This document shows, one piece after another, positions 43,940 to 54,889 of a stretch of DNA of 64,000 nt (the first letter of the stretch is position 1; the number at the start of each line of letters is the position of its first letter). Source of the DNA: Azolla caroliniana (taxonomy: Eukaryota > Polypodiophyta); the NCBI GenBank assembly GCA_043228905.1, contig JBHGNT010000022.1, forward strand, positions 10,292,001-10,356,000, written 5' to 3'. Made by a program: the position numbers and the translations under genes. The notes beneath the pieces are model-generated. The model was given only the letters and a program-made list of their open reading frames with translations. It was not told the origin of the DNA and made no database searches.

Positions 43940-44729
43940 CACATGTGTTTTAGGTTTACCACCATTGACATTAGAATTGCATCAATAAGCTAACTTGATG
44001 TGCTCTCACATAGGAATATAGGCACCAAAAAGGTTTCAAAAATCACAAGAAAGTTAGTCCTCAAATTTCATTTTACCATTTAATGCAGCACATTACTCAC
44101 CTAGAAAGAAATATTTGTTGTATTTTTGTACTTATGGTTGTCCTAAATCAAAAAACATCTTTTTATGTATGACATGCTCTACTAAAGTAAAATATTTACT
44201 AGAAAAATAAACTTGCATTGAATAAAGATTTGGAGACTGTCAACACATTTATGGTAATGTCCTCCCAATACATGTACCTAACTATGGTGCATGACCAATA
44301 GGGCTCTAAACCACAATCTCTTGATTAGAAGTGAAATTCTTTCTCCATTTAGGCTCGCATAATGAAAGAAGGTTTTTAGATGTAGTTGGCCATGCAGATT
44401 TCCATAAGCAATTCAGCAACAACCATTCCATGAAATGTACCACACAGTGTGAATGACCTAGAGCCTTTTATATAGGATCCTCATGATTGGCTACCCCACT
44501 CTTCCCATGCATCTAATGGCTCTCTACTTTCAACACCCAATACACTTCTTACAATTGCACAAGCTAATAAGGACTAAGACAAAAGATAAATTTTAATGCA
44601 TTATTTAATACTTGGAGAGCCAAGAATGCTAAACGCAATTTTAGAATTAGAATTTTTATCGTCCATAAAGAGGCCAATTTTGACCTATGGGACCAGAGTA
44701 TACATGTGTTCTTGATATGTGTCTCCTTC
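43940..44729. other. Intergenic, no gene seen
   Basis: A/T-rich DNA between the LINE poly-A tail and a LINE fragment on the other strand. No domain or terminal repeats recognised. Confidence 0.55.
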
Positions 44730-45098
44730 CTAACACCGGGTATTCATACATTGAAGCACAAAGTCTCTATGTGTGAATAAAGCATACACATATGAGCTCA
44801 ACGTTCTAGGTGGTATCGTAAGTATGGCACTTAAGATATCACTCCCTTTTAGTACGTTAGCATATCTTGAACGAATTGCACTAAATGTCGAGCATGTGAA
44901 GAGCAAGTGACATTCATCCTCTACCATGCCTTCATTGCATACTTTACATGCCTTCAAATTCATTACATTTTGATACCATGATGCAACTTCAATACGTAAC
45001 TTGTGAGATCGATTGTGAAGTAATGTAAGGGCTCTACGAGCAAGACTACTCATATTGGAGTTGGTGAGGGGAATTAAAGAAAGCCCGGTTAGTATCAA
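44730..45098 (-). pseudogene. LINE C-terminal zinc-binding fragment
   Basis: A minus-strand open frame with SLARRALTLLHNRSHKLRIE, CKVCNEGMVEDECHLLFTC and RSRYANVL, the zinc-binding end of a LINE ORF2. It ends QCMNTRC at 44730. The RT itself is absent. Part of the same DNA (45034-45098) also occurs in the kinase copy at 13992-14055, so the fragment was in place before that copy was made. Confidence 0.75.
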
Positions 45099-45466
45099 GT
45101 CATATCTTGAGAAAGAATGTGATCAAAATGAATATAAGAGTATTATAATAATGTATTTCTTGATTTCTCTCTTTATTAACAATATAAGTTAATTTTTATT
45201 GGGCGTGCCTCATCTAAAGTCTTTTGTGCACATTGTTCGTCAAGAATTATTATCCCAACCAGATACATGACTGACAAGCAACATGCTAGTTAAAAATGTG
45301 ATGTTCCTGATGGTTCTCTTGAGGTGAAGATTTTGTATGAACAATAAGATAAAGAGAAATTAGTGCACGTTTCTTCCTGCACTACCACTCCCATACAACC
45401 ATGTCTAATTTAGCTACCAATGCACTATTAGTTGGCCTTTAGTAGTAGCATGCACTTTAGGATTTT

Positions 45467-45605
45467 GACAATAGGAAAAACATTTTTGCAAACCAGTATA
45501 TTGTACAAAAAAATCATGTATTTGACAGAAGGAAAAACATTTTTGCAAACCAGTATATTGCACAAAAAAATGCATGGATTTGACAAAAGGAAAAACATTT
45601 TTGTA
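45467..45605. repeat. 57-bp tandem repeat, about 2.4 copies
   Basis: Units start gacaataggaaaaacattt (45467), gacagaaggaaaaacattt (45524) and gacaaaaggaaaaacattt (45582). The same repeat ends the kinase copy at 14430-14519, where the join to copia RNase H falls within the second unit. Confidence 0.88.
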
Positions 45606-45982
45606 TAGGAAGTTATTGGTGGCTTTACCACGAATATATCATTTCACTCGAATTGAAATAAGATACATCAAATCTTACTCATCTTTTGATTTGCATCTAA
45701 AATAAAGAATACAACACATGTGATAATAACCAGAGGGATTTCAAATAACAATGTATAAAATAAAAGCATCAACCAAGATCATCTCTTGTCTTCGATCCAC
45801 CTCTTTGATACAGAAGATAACCCACAGAAAAATAAGGCTTTCAAATCAATGATTTGTGTGCCATTACGGCTCTCCTTAAAAACCTATTGTTGAAGAAGAA
45901 CGTCGTTGCCATATCTTATGTGATAAAAGAACGTTACAAGGCTACAGTAAGGTATCATCTCTTTCTTTTTACTGTGTATAAC

Positions 45983-48900
45983 CTAAAAAGGTGGGCCCGT
46001 CGCACCTGGAAAAAGCTCTGCAATCTTGAGAAGTGCATTCATGACCTATATACCATAAAAGTATGTGTTCCATTAGGTTAAATATGGTGAATAAGGACCA
46101 AATACAAACAAATAATGACCAATGTTGTATGATCGGAGAGTTTTGCAAACATAGTATACCTCCTGGTCATTTTGATACTTAGTTATATTTAGCGGATTTT
46201 GGGAACACTGAAAAACAACACAAGATTCCATACATATGTAAGTCAAACCAGGCTTTGCCAACCAAGGGTATGTATGGAAAATACAAAAAAAAAACATAAG
46301 TTCTTCCTTCAAAAGCTATAGTTATCATTCAGGAGAGGTCTTACATCCATTATGGCTTCAACAACTTTTGGATTTTGTAAAGATGCTGCAATATCTGGAC
46401 TCGCAAGAATCTTGCCAACAACTTCATCGGGTGTTAAACCAATTTGATCTGTGTCATCCCATCAACAAATATCAAAAGTCATATAAAACCCTATGAGTGG
46501 TTGCCTAGGGCTTCTTTATAGGGAAATTTATCACTAGACTATCCCCCCCATATTTGGGAGTTTATCAGAATACTTCTAGGTTATCAAATTTTTACCAGAA
46601 TAAATAGCCCTAAAATTGTTCTCATTTTTCAAGCCTTGTCAGCATAATTTGTAGTACTACGATATTTATTACTTCAGGGTCATTCTGGTAATTTGTTAAA
46701 AGACAGAGGTAGATACCAACTAGTTAGGGATCTTTTCCCATACTAAATACCACAACAGGAGAGAGTTCCAGGTGTTGTTGGTCTAGTGGGATCCCAGAAA
46801 CACAAAAATATCCCTCAAAATTTTGGATATTTACCAGAATACTCATAGTTTTTCAAACAATTACCAGAATACACTTTCATAGTGCAAAATAAACCCACAA
46901 TGCTAAAAACACTAAGAGAGGAAACGCAAAAGATTCATCATCTACACAGCTCGAAATTATAATGTTGAAACAGTGAAGTTAAATGGAGTGATCTTGAGAG
47001 AAGACGAAAAAAAACTGGATATGTTACCAAACTGCTCCTTCACAGCATCGCTGTTCATGTATTTCATCATATCCATTCCATCGTCGCCACCCATGTTATT
47101 TCTACATGCACAACAAAGTAAAGGGAAATCTATGATCATTCTTGTTTGAAATTTACTTTTAAACTTGACAAAGAGAAATTTGGAATACTAACTTACAAAG
47201 CTTCTTGAAGTTGCTGCCGAACTTGAGGAAGTTTTATCATGGCTGTCAAAGCACTGATTTTGATTAACATGCATACTCGAAGTTCAAGTTTCTAAGACAT
47301 CAGAAAACCAAAATAATATCGAAAGTCTCTCACCTTTGAAGGTCACAGGATCTCTCATTTCCTCTGGTAAATATCTATATTTTTCAAAATTGCAAAATCA
47401 TAAAACAATGAAAAGGAAAAAAGTATGTTTTTTCTAGAAAGCATCAAAATAGCAAAAGTATACAATGAAAAATATTGATTGAAAACAAACCTCAATTAGC
47501 AAAAAATAAAAAGCTTATTTGCTTTTTTATTGGGTACAAGGATTTGTGATATCCATTTCTCGATATATTAATATTACAGGAAAAACTCTGAAAATACTCC
47601 TGGGTTTTTCTGTAAAATGCCCCTAATTTTGTGTTATTTCCACAAATACCTTAAAGGAGCAAATTGTGTATGCTACTTGAGCAAAATTATATTGTCCCGT
47701 TATCCCCTCCTAAATTACATGTGTTATTTACACTATTATATGGTCAATTCACTGCAACCTTCTCCCTTTCCAAGGATATCTATTTGGTAAATTAAAAAAT
47801 AATTCGGGGTCTTTTTGAGTTTCTCCCATAATAATAATTAGCAAAGAATGCACAAAGCTGGCAAGTGAAAATAGGTTTCGACAATACATACGGAAACACC
47901 ATTTTCTGAATCTTAGGATCATCCAACATTGTCTCCAGCATCTCTATGCTAATAAATGACTTGCTTTTCCCTGGGAGAAAGAAAGAAAGAAAGATATATT
48001 AACATCTTCTAAGACCAAATTTGGCCCATGAAACAATTGGTTACAGCAAAATGGGATGTGTACCCAATCATCGAGAGTAAAAATTAAATAAACATAGACA
48101 AAAGATGTTATGGTATAACATATTCTATAAAGGTCAAATGGCTATGTGCTAGGCCTAGTTTCATTTCCATTCAAGTCTTTATAATTAAAAAGCATAATTA
48201 ATGATTGTGTTACTGTATAACAAATCATAACTACGAAGGTGTCATTCAAGTGAACATTTAACAGATCAAGTTTAAATGATTAAGATTGGATATACAGGAA
48301 CCCACCATTCTGAGATGTAGCACCCTGACTCCCATAGCTACTAGAGCCTGAAGAGCTAGCATTATTATCTATCACCTTTAATACACAAGGACATCATAAT
48401 GAATAAGTACGTACAAGAAATAACCTACATAAACATGTACATATATCTACATATATATGTATATACACAAACAAATACATAATGAAAAGATAGATTCTGG
48501 CATTATAGCAGCTACACCTCAGCATCAGTGAAGGAAGGTTTTCTTGGAAGTTTTTGAAGTGAGGGTCGTTGATCCTGCGTTGTTGTCTTCTCCTCCACTG
48601 ATATGTCCATGTCAACATCTGCAAATGCTGTTTGCATATAAAAAACATTTTAAACCTTTCTAGAAAGAAACTAACATTTTATACTTTTTCTCCGGGGAAA
48701 TTAATCACAAATTAATTGTTTTGGTAATCCTTATTATTAGTAAAGCCTCTGATAGAGACACTCTAATTGTTTTTGAATGCTTATTTTGAAAAGCAATCCA
48801 TTGGGAAAACCTCCCCTTCACCACTTGAGCAACTTGTGCCTGTCCATACATACCCATGATGCACCCAATAGGGCTTGGGCACATAACCCAAAGGTTTGAA

Positions 48901-51575
48901 GAAGCTTTACCAGTAGACCATCACATCAAGAACCACAAACAATTTGCATTGAAATATTTTTACATAAGAAGAAGGATTCAGAATTATAAAAGAGAATATT
49001 CGTACTTACAGACTTTTGCAGAGGGTTTGGGCTTTACACCCACTACTTGAGGTTCAGATTGTGGCGAAGAGACTGAGACATCGATAATACTTGTTGTAGA
49101 TGCTGATGCTGATGCAGATGTAGGCGGTGATGCTGATTCTGGTGGAGGGATAAATGGAAAAGACCCTGGTGTTGTGTTAAATGGATTTGCTTTTCCACCA
49201 GAAAACATGTTTGCACCCTGTCCACCAAATGGGTTGTTTCCTTGCCCAGGGAAAACTGGATTTCCGCCTTGTCCACTCTGTCCCATCATTGACTTTAGGG
49301 CTTGTTGCATTGCATAGCCCTAGTTCAACGCAGAATTTAAAACAATTCAGAAGCTTATGCTTACACCCCTGTTTCTCAATAGCCAGGGTTTTCATTGGGT
49401 TTTCGGAACATAACTTTGTTATATAGATTTGATACCTGAGCTTTCTTCGCTGCCTGCGGGAAGGAAAATGGAAAGAATCAAGAGAATGTCAGCTTTATAA
49501 TGTTTTCTATAATCCAATGATTTTCTCTACCAGCTAGCAAATCCATATAAAAGTCTTACGCAGTACAAGAAAACTAAAACTTCCTTAATAAATCAAACAT
49601 ACTAGGAAGTGCATGCGAGAGAATCTAAAAAACTTAGATTGGTGGCCTCCATTTTGATAATTCACGATTATTAGAATGGCATAACTCACCCAAGAGAAGA
49701 CAATAGATATGCCCACACCCACTCCTATCCACATAATGGGAGATCCCCTGAAAATAACAAAAGACTTCAGGATTAATAAACATTATCTTATTGAAGTGCT
49801 AATGCAAAATTCCACGAAGTATACATTTGAGGTTGTGGTGGTGGAAATGCATTCGGTGATGCTACAGCACTTGTTGTTTGACTCCTTGTACTTCCACTAG
49901 AAATCTCAAACTTATTTTGTGTGTTCCCTGAAATCATATAAGATTTATTCACCTCAATCCTTACGAGTCTGATCTTTGTACCAAAGTTTCTTCATCCATT
50001 TGATGGTATTTTGATCTGAATCAGTCTAGATCTCAAAGTGCCATACGTATCTCAAAAACTCAGATTTTTCTTCCCCCAACAACTCAATCAAGAAGCAACA
50101 AGTGAAATGTCACATCCTGAACCTTGATATGGAAGTAGTTGCATACGCACTGAATTAATGGTGGAGAAATTATTCAAACGTGGCAAAGCTTTAGAATGAT
50201 CATTTTTAAACTATGTGAGAAACAAAATGCTATTTTCACTTAATATCTTGGACAGAAAACCCTAAAGGATTAGAAACAAGTCGTAGCATTATTAGGATGC
50301 TACAACGTTCTCCAGAACAGAGGCGTAAATTGGGGTGCTTTTGTTGCTGGACGTGAAAAATAATTTGTGTAAGAAAATATTGGAGGATTTCAACATCTAC
50401 ATAAAGGAACCTGTAAGCATCTTCTGAAGCATTTCACGTTCATGAATCAGTCACATTGTTAAAGAGTCATACAGCCATAGACTATAAAATCATTCCCTTT
50501 GAACATCTGGATATACTCTTGAGGGATGTTTGCTAGGGAACATAAGAATAGTTATTCATGAGGTTATGAAGAATACAGAGTACATTTATTGAATAGCTTG
50601 CTATGCTTTTTTTTAAACCAAATTTCAAGGTGGAATAGAAGGATTGATTGTCATAAATGAAACCTATGTTACATTATGAGAAAATATTACAGGAATGAGA
50701 AGCGAATGAAAACTATTCGTGAGACAATATATCACTTGCTTGACGATATTCAATCGCCGAGGAATCTATAGTAATGCATCATCGAGATTGTTAGAATTTA
50801 GAAGATGCGAGAGTGACATGTACATGTGGACCATGCATGCCTCAGAAACATGGACAAGTATGGATACAATTGTAGGAAAAGTTATAAACCAAGGTACTGA
50901 ATACTCACAAAATCATGCCTCTCGGCCTCTCTGCACTAATACTTCTAAATGGTACATAAAGGCAAACAGAACTTGATGTAAACTAGCTGAAAACCTTTCA
51001 ACTAATACTTCAATAAACAGCAATCTAAAAACCAACAAAAAACCACATTATGGATTTTACAATATGACATTTTTTGGTTGTCATAACATATATGATGAGT
51101 ACAGAAAAGCCCTAAACCGATGAATTTCAGAACAACTTGTACAGAAAAACATTCCCAACAAAAAAACAACCCTTGACATTCTATACTAATATTTGAAAGG
51201 GGGGGGGGGGGGGGGGGAGCAATGGATTCACATTATTGAGTTTATTGAGTTTTTTTCATTGGAATTTCTGACAACACCAAAGGGTATAATATACATGAGA
51301 TTTCGCCATGCTAACACTGGAAAATAATCGGAAAAGCGAAAACAAAGAAAGAGAGGTGTACCTGAACCGGAGCTGATTGCATTGTTTTTCGATTCATGAG
51401 GGTTTTGAGCCGATACAGGGAGAACAACAAAACCGCTGTTTCTTCTAACTCTCCATTCATTTCTGAGCGGAATAGGAGGGGTATTTCTGTCGATGCAGAA
51501 GTTCGTTGTGGGTGGAAGAAGGGCACCTCCTCCGCCTCTAAAACATGAGGAGCAAGAAGAAGAAGAAGAAATCAT
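45983..51575 (-). CDS. TIC40: Chloroplast inner-envelope import co-chaperone TIC40, with one frameshift
   Basis: Minus-strand exons: 51575-51362, 49927-49825, 49747-49690, 49453-49436, 49319-49010, 48627-48518, 48375-48306, 47970-47892, 47374-47334, 47242-47196, 47101-47028, 46448-46345, 46207-46160, 46045-45983. Order: Ser-rich transit peptide, membrane span (SPIMWIGVGVGISIVF), YAMQQALKSMM, a Gly/Pro/Ser-rich region, then STI1/Hop-like repeats (LPEEMRDPVTFKAMIKLPQ; DQIGLTPDEVVGKI) and the ending CSQNPLNITKYQNDQE. TIC40 is known to bind Tic110 and stimulate Hsp93 during protein import into chloroplasts. Exon 10 has GTTTCGG where the family frame needs GTTCGG. With that base removed the exons join to 1338 nt (445 residues). 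The extra T may be a sequencing error or a real null mutation. Confidence 0.92.
46449..47027 (-). other. TIC40 intron with MITE-like pieces
   Basis: Holds a piece starting gggaaatttatcac (about 46520) and ending gggatcttttccc (about 46738), and a second shorter piece near 46790-46880. Both share ccagaata and aatacc words with the MITE at 31241. Terminal repeats are weak and no target duplication is clear. Confidence 0.45.
47579..47827. mobile_element. Probable MITE in a TIC40 intron
   Basis: Starts GGAAAAACTCTGAAAATACTCC and ends with a complement reading GGGAGAAACTCAAAAAGACCCC, so the outer 22 bases pair as inverted repeats. It is about 250 bp, noncoding and lies in the intron between exons 9 and 8. 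A 9-bp target duplication is not evident. Confidence 0.65.
49928..51361 (-). other. TIC40 intron 1
   Basis: The longest intron of the gene (1434 bp). Nothing coding. A run of 20 or more G lies at about 51198-51219 on the plus strand (C on the sense strand). Confidence 0.8.
51198..51219. repeat. Poly-G run in TIC40 intron 1
   Basis: An uninterrupted run of about 22 G on the plus strand. Runs of this length are unstable and hard to sequence. Confidence 0.9.
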
Positions 51576-51582
<7 letters not shown>

Positions 51583-51614
<32 letters not shown>

Positions 51615-51650
51615 CTTGTGTGTGTTTGGTTGGTTGGGATGATTAAGAGG

Positions 51651-51700
<50 letters not shown>

Positions 51701-51713
51701 GATGATTAAGAGG

Positions 51714-51744
<31 letters not shown>

Positions 51745-52068
51745 CTGGATGATTAAGAGGTTTAAGAGAGAGAGAGAGAGACTTGTGTGTGTTTTGTTGG
51801 ATGATTAAGAGGTTTAAGAGAGAGAGAGAGAGAGAGACTTGTGTGTGTTTTGTTGGATGATTAAGAGATTTAAGAGAGAGAGAGAGAGAGAGAGACTTGT
51901 GTGTGTTTTGTTGGATGATTAAGAGGTTTAAGAGAGAGAGAGAGAGAGATAGACTTGTGTGTGTTTTGTTGGATGATTAAGAGGTTTAAGAGAGAGAGAG
52001 AGAGAGAGAGACTTGTGTGTGTTTTGTTGGATGATTAAGAGGTTTAAGAGAGAGAGAGAGAGATGGAT
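51583..52068. repeat. GA-rich compound minisatellite upstream of TIC40
   Basis: About eight units made of a variable (ag)n block plus a conserved block with acttgtgtgtgttttgttgg and atgattaagaggttta. It begins eight bases from the TIC40 start codon, so on the sense strand the presumed 5' leader and core promoter consist of CT tracts. No TATA box is obvious there. Confidence 0.93.
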
Positions 52069-52147
52069 GTAGCTCCGTTGGAAAGGTTGCCCAATGGAGA
52101 ACAACCCCTACATTTTATAGTGACATCTAGTGAATTAGATAGAGAGG

Positions 52148-52511
52148 TAGCAATGGGCACGGTTTCGGCTCAAACCAAACTGAACCGTTAAGCCATAGAT
52201 TAACGGTTTATTGGCTCAAAGATAAATAAACCGTTTGGTTTCGTTTCAAATATTATGATTCGATTTGGTTTCGGTTCGGTTCGGTTTTGAATTTCATGGT
52301 TTTGCAGTTTAGCGTTTTAGCGGTTTCAGTTTTGAAGGTTTAAAGGTTTATAGGTTTATCGGTTTATAAATTTGGTTTGGTTTTGATTTATGATAAACCG
52401 ATTTGGTTTGGTTCTAAATTTGTCATAAACGGTTTGGTTTAAATGGCTTCATAAAATTTAAACAGTTTGGTTTGGTTTCAAGGCTAGGAAATCGAACCGC
52501 GCCCATTGCTA
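52148..52511. mobile_element. hAT-type MITE with exact 8-bp target duplication
   Basis: The ends are TAGCAATGGGCACGGTT and the complement of TAGCAATGGGCGCGGTT. TAGAGAGG at 52140-52147 and 52512-52519 is an exact 8-bp repeat, the size made by hAT transposases. The 364-bp inside is rich in ggtttggttt words and has no coding. It lies about 570 bp upstream of the TIC40 start codon. Confidence 0.92.
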
Positions 52512-52639
52512 TAGAGAGGTGAGAAAATTGGGTTTCGAACCCAAGACGTAGTGCTTGTAGTGTTTGTGTGTGAGAGAAAGATGTCAAATGTGCTAGGCCT
52601 CTTATAGTTAATCATTAGTTAGACATCTTGGCAAAGTAT

Positions 52640-53645
52640 GTTGGAATGCGTGGAACGACATCCTCCACAAGTATGTAAGGGGATGTGCCAATTCATTACA
52701 AATGGAGGTTTTGGTGACATCAAGGTTGTTAACGTGGGAAGGTAAACAAATTCTTAACCTTCAATTTAATCAGATGGCTAGATTGGGTTTGGTAACGGTC
52801 AAGCATGTTATGTTGGTGTCACAAAGAAGATTAATAGCCTTTCGAACAAGAAGATCAATATTTCGTATTCCAAATTGTTGTACTTTTATTTGGGATAAAT
52901 TGCAAGAAATGTTATCTTCATATGAGTCAATTCCTAATTTAGATGGGGGATCTCAAGAGCTTGATTAGAGGTTTGTTGGAAATAAGAGATTGACTATGAT
53001 CTCAACAAAGGTTGCTCATCACAAGTTGATTGACAAGCATAAGTGGTTGGAAGAAAAGGTTATAAAGATCATGGGTTTTCGTAAGCCCATTCCTTGGTGG
53101 CTTATTGTGATCAAGCCAGGTTCGTCTTCTCGATTAATGCTACGAGCTAAGGTATATATTTGGAGAGTTATAGTTGGAGCTTTAACATTGGGGGATGCAT
53201 TAAAAAAAAGAAACATTACTAAAGGATCATGTTTCTTTTGTTCGGTGCAATTGGAACATAGTAGGCATCAATTTCTTTCATGCCTGATGGCTAGGATGGT
53301 TTGGAGGTGTATCAGTTTAGTGTGGATGCCTCTAACTGGGGCAAGCCTATCATCCGTTAGTTGGGTTTTGGCACATATGGAGACAACAAACGGATGCCTC
53401 ATTTCCAAGTTACTTTTGAGTTTTTGGGGTATTGGGGGCTATGGTTCAATTGGAATATGTGGAATGCCTTCACTTTTGATTCGCAAGTTGGGTGAAAAAA
53501 TATGTCTAAAGTTAAAAAGACTTCTTTTGTGGCAATTGACAGTGCTAGAGAAGTCACAAAATCTCAATCATGAAGAGAGAGAACTCTGCAAGGCCACATA
53601 TCATCATATTCGCCATTTGAATTGGTGTGTAGGGTGGCATTGAGT
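52640..53645 (+). pseudogene. LINE ORF2 C-terminal fragment
   Basis: Two open frames broken at about 52968 encode a diverged LINE end. The clearest part is AKVYIWRVIVGALTLGDALK, then CFFCSVQLEHSRHQFLSC and ARMVWRCISLVW, the zinc-binding domain after RT. RT itself is missing. It converges on another LINE end from the minus strand at 53678. Confidence 0.75.
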
Positions 53646-53677
53646 TTGGAGTCATAGTAGGCTTTAGATCCCTAGAT

Positions 53678-54165
53678 AGTTTTTTTTTTAAGTAACACTT
53701 TTATTACTAGTGAGAAACCTCAAAGTGAGGTGAAAACCACAAAGAATAAAGAAAAATATACAAGTGTAAGAGCTTAAAAGCACTCAAAGTAAAGATTGTA
53801 AATTTGTAGTGTGGTGTCTCTAAGTTGCAGACAATCAAATAGAGATTGCCTGAGGGATTGCTTAAAGAAGCTAACTTCATGCAGTTGGTTTCTATCAAAC
53901 ACCTTATTATTGCGGGTTGTCCAAATGGTCCAGAGAACCCAAAATCGTGTGTAAGCTTTCGAGGCGTAAAGAGTTCCTTGATTCTAAATTCCTACCTCTC
54001 CATTTTATGTGTTGCAATACTTCCTTCCAGTGCTTTAGAAGCTTTGAGCTAAACGACAACCTTTGATGTGCCCATCAACCTTTCCAAACACCACATCCCA
54101 ATGGTTAGTATCCCATGAGCCAAATGACTTGGTTTTCAAATGATCAAACATATCATATAGCATTC
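53678..54165 (-). pseudogene. LINE ORF2 3' end and poly-A tail, part one of split LINE
   Basis: On the minus strand coding begins LYDMFDHLKTKSFGSWDTNH and continues with WDVVFGKVDGHIKGCRLAQS, then shifts frame to RFWVLWTIWTTRNNK. It ends in a run of A (plus-strand T run near 53680). The left neighbour in the LINE is found at 59569-61165, on the other side of the copia. The frames join exactly across the insertion. Confidence 0.88.
54161..54165. other. Target-site duplication CATTC, left copy
   Basis: CATTC at 54161-54165 before the 5' LTR and at 59569-59573 after the 3' LTR. With one copy and the copia removed, the LINE frame reads on without a break. Confidence 0.95.
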
Positions 54166-54858
54166 TGTTAGGATATCGGTCCCTCCGGATGGGATGTCCG
54201 GAGATGAATGACGGCAAGCCCGGTTACGGCTACGGAGCCGGATGATGAAGACCCCGGCTACGGAGCCGGATGACGAAGACCCCGGCTACGGAGCCGGATG
54301 ACGAAGACCCCGGCTACGGAGCCGGATGACGAAGACCCCGGCTACGGAGCCGGATGACGAAGACCCCGGCTACGGAGCCGGATGACGAATGTACCCGGAG
54401 AGAGAGAGATCCGGATGCGGGGACATATTTATGAATATGTTTGCCAAGGGCCCTTGAGGCTATATTTGTAAATAGCCCGAAAGTCATATGTGTATAAATA
54501 TGACTTAGGGCAAACAGTTTTAATGTTGTTGCTCATTTTATGTTTTCAGCCGAGAGAGCGAAGTGAGAGCAGCCGAGAGAGAGAGAGAGAGAAAGGAAGA
54601 GGTCGACGCCTCTGTGTATTACCGCCGCCTGTGGCGAAGACAGTGAGCTCAAGGTTGTTGCCTTGTAGCTTCACCATTGTACATCTCTGTGTATAGTGAT
54701 AGTTGGAGTTTGAGGACTCCCGTGGTTTTTCCCATTTAGGGTTTTCCACGTAAAACACCCTGTGTACTCTTCTCTCTATTGTCTTCGTGCATTTTGTATT
54801 TCCTGTTTTCTGTGAGTTGATCCTATTCCTCGGTTGTGGCCGAGCACTGTGTTCAACA
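54166..54858 (+). repeat. 5' LTR of the young Tnt1-like copia
   Basis: 693 bp, starts TGTTAGGATATCGG and ends GTTCAACA. It has six copies of a 28-bp unit (54229-54390), a TATA-like tataaatatga near 54493 and a GA block near 54575. It differs from the 3' LTR by three 28-bp units and, as far as I can see, two substitutions. Confidence 0.95.
54229..54390 (+). repeat. 28-bp tandem repeat in LTR, six units
   Basis: Units built from ctacggagccggatgacg and aagaccccgg start at 54229, 54257, 54285, 54313, 54341 and 54369. The 3' LTR has only three units. The repeat lies in U3, upstream of the TATA-like box. Confidence 0.95.
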
Positions 54859-54861
54859 AAG

Positions 54862-54873
54862 TGGTATCAGAGC
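54862..54873 (+). other. Primer binding site of the young copia
   Basis: TGGTATCAGAGC, the exact complement of the initiator methionine tRNA end used by copia elements, three bases after the LTR. Confidence 0.95.
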
Positions 54874-54889
54874 GACGGTAACACAGAAA

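Noticed and set aside
44730-45098. Independent host gene with a Cys-rich motif
   Set aside because: The CxxC...HLLFTC pattern and flanks fit the zinc-binding end of a LINE ORF2 better.
45854-46081. Plus-strand open frame over the TIC40 end
   Set aside because: It is antisense to the last TIC40 exon; coding is clear on the minus strand.
52990-53643. Host gene on the plus strand
   Set aside because: The CFFC...HSRHQFLSC block and surrounding Trp/Arg pattern mark a LINE C-terminal domain, and upstream frames are broken.
54229-54390. CRISPR-like regular 28-bp array
   Set aside because: The units follow each other without spacers and lie in an LTR. This is a minisatellite in a eukaryotic genome.
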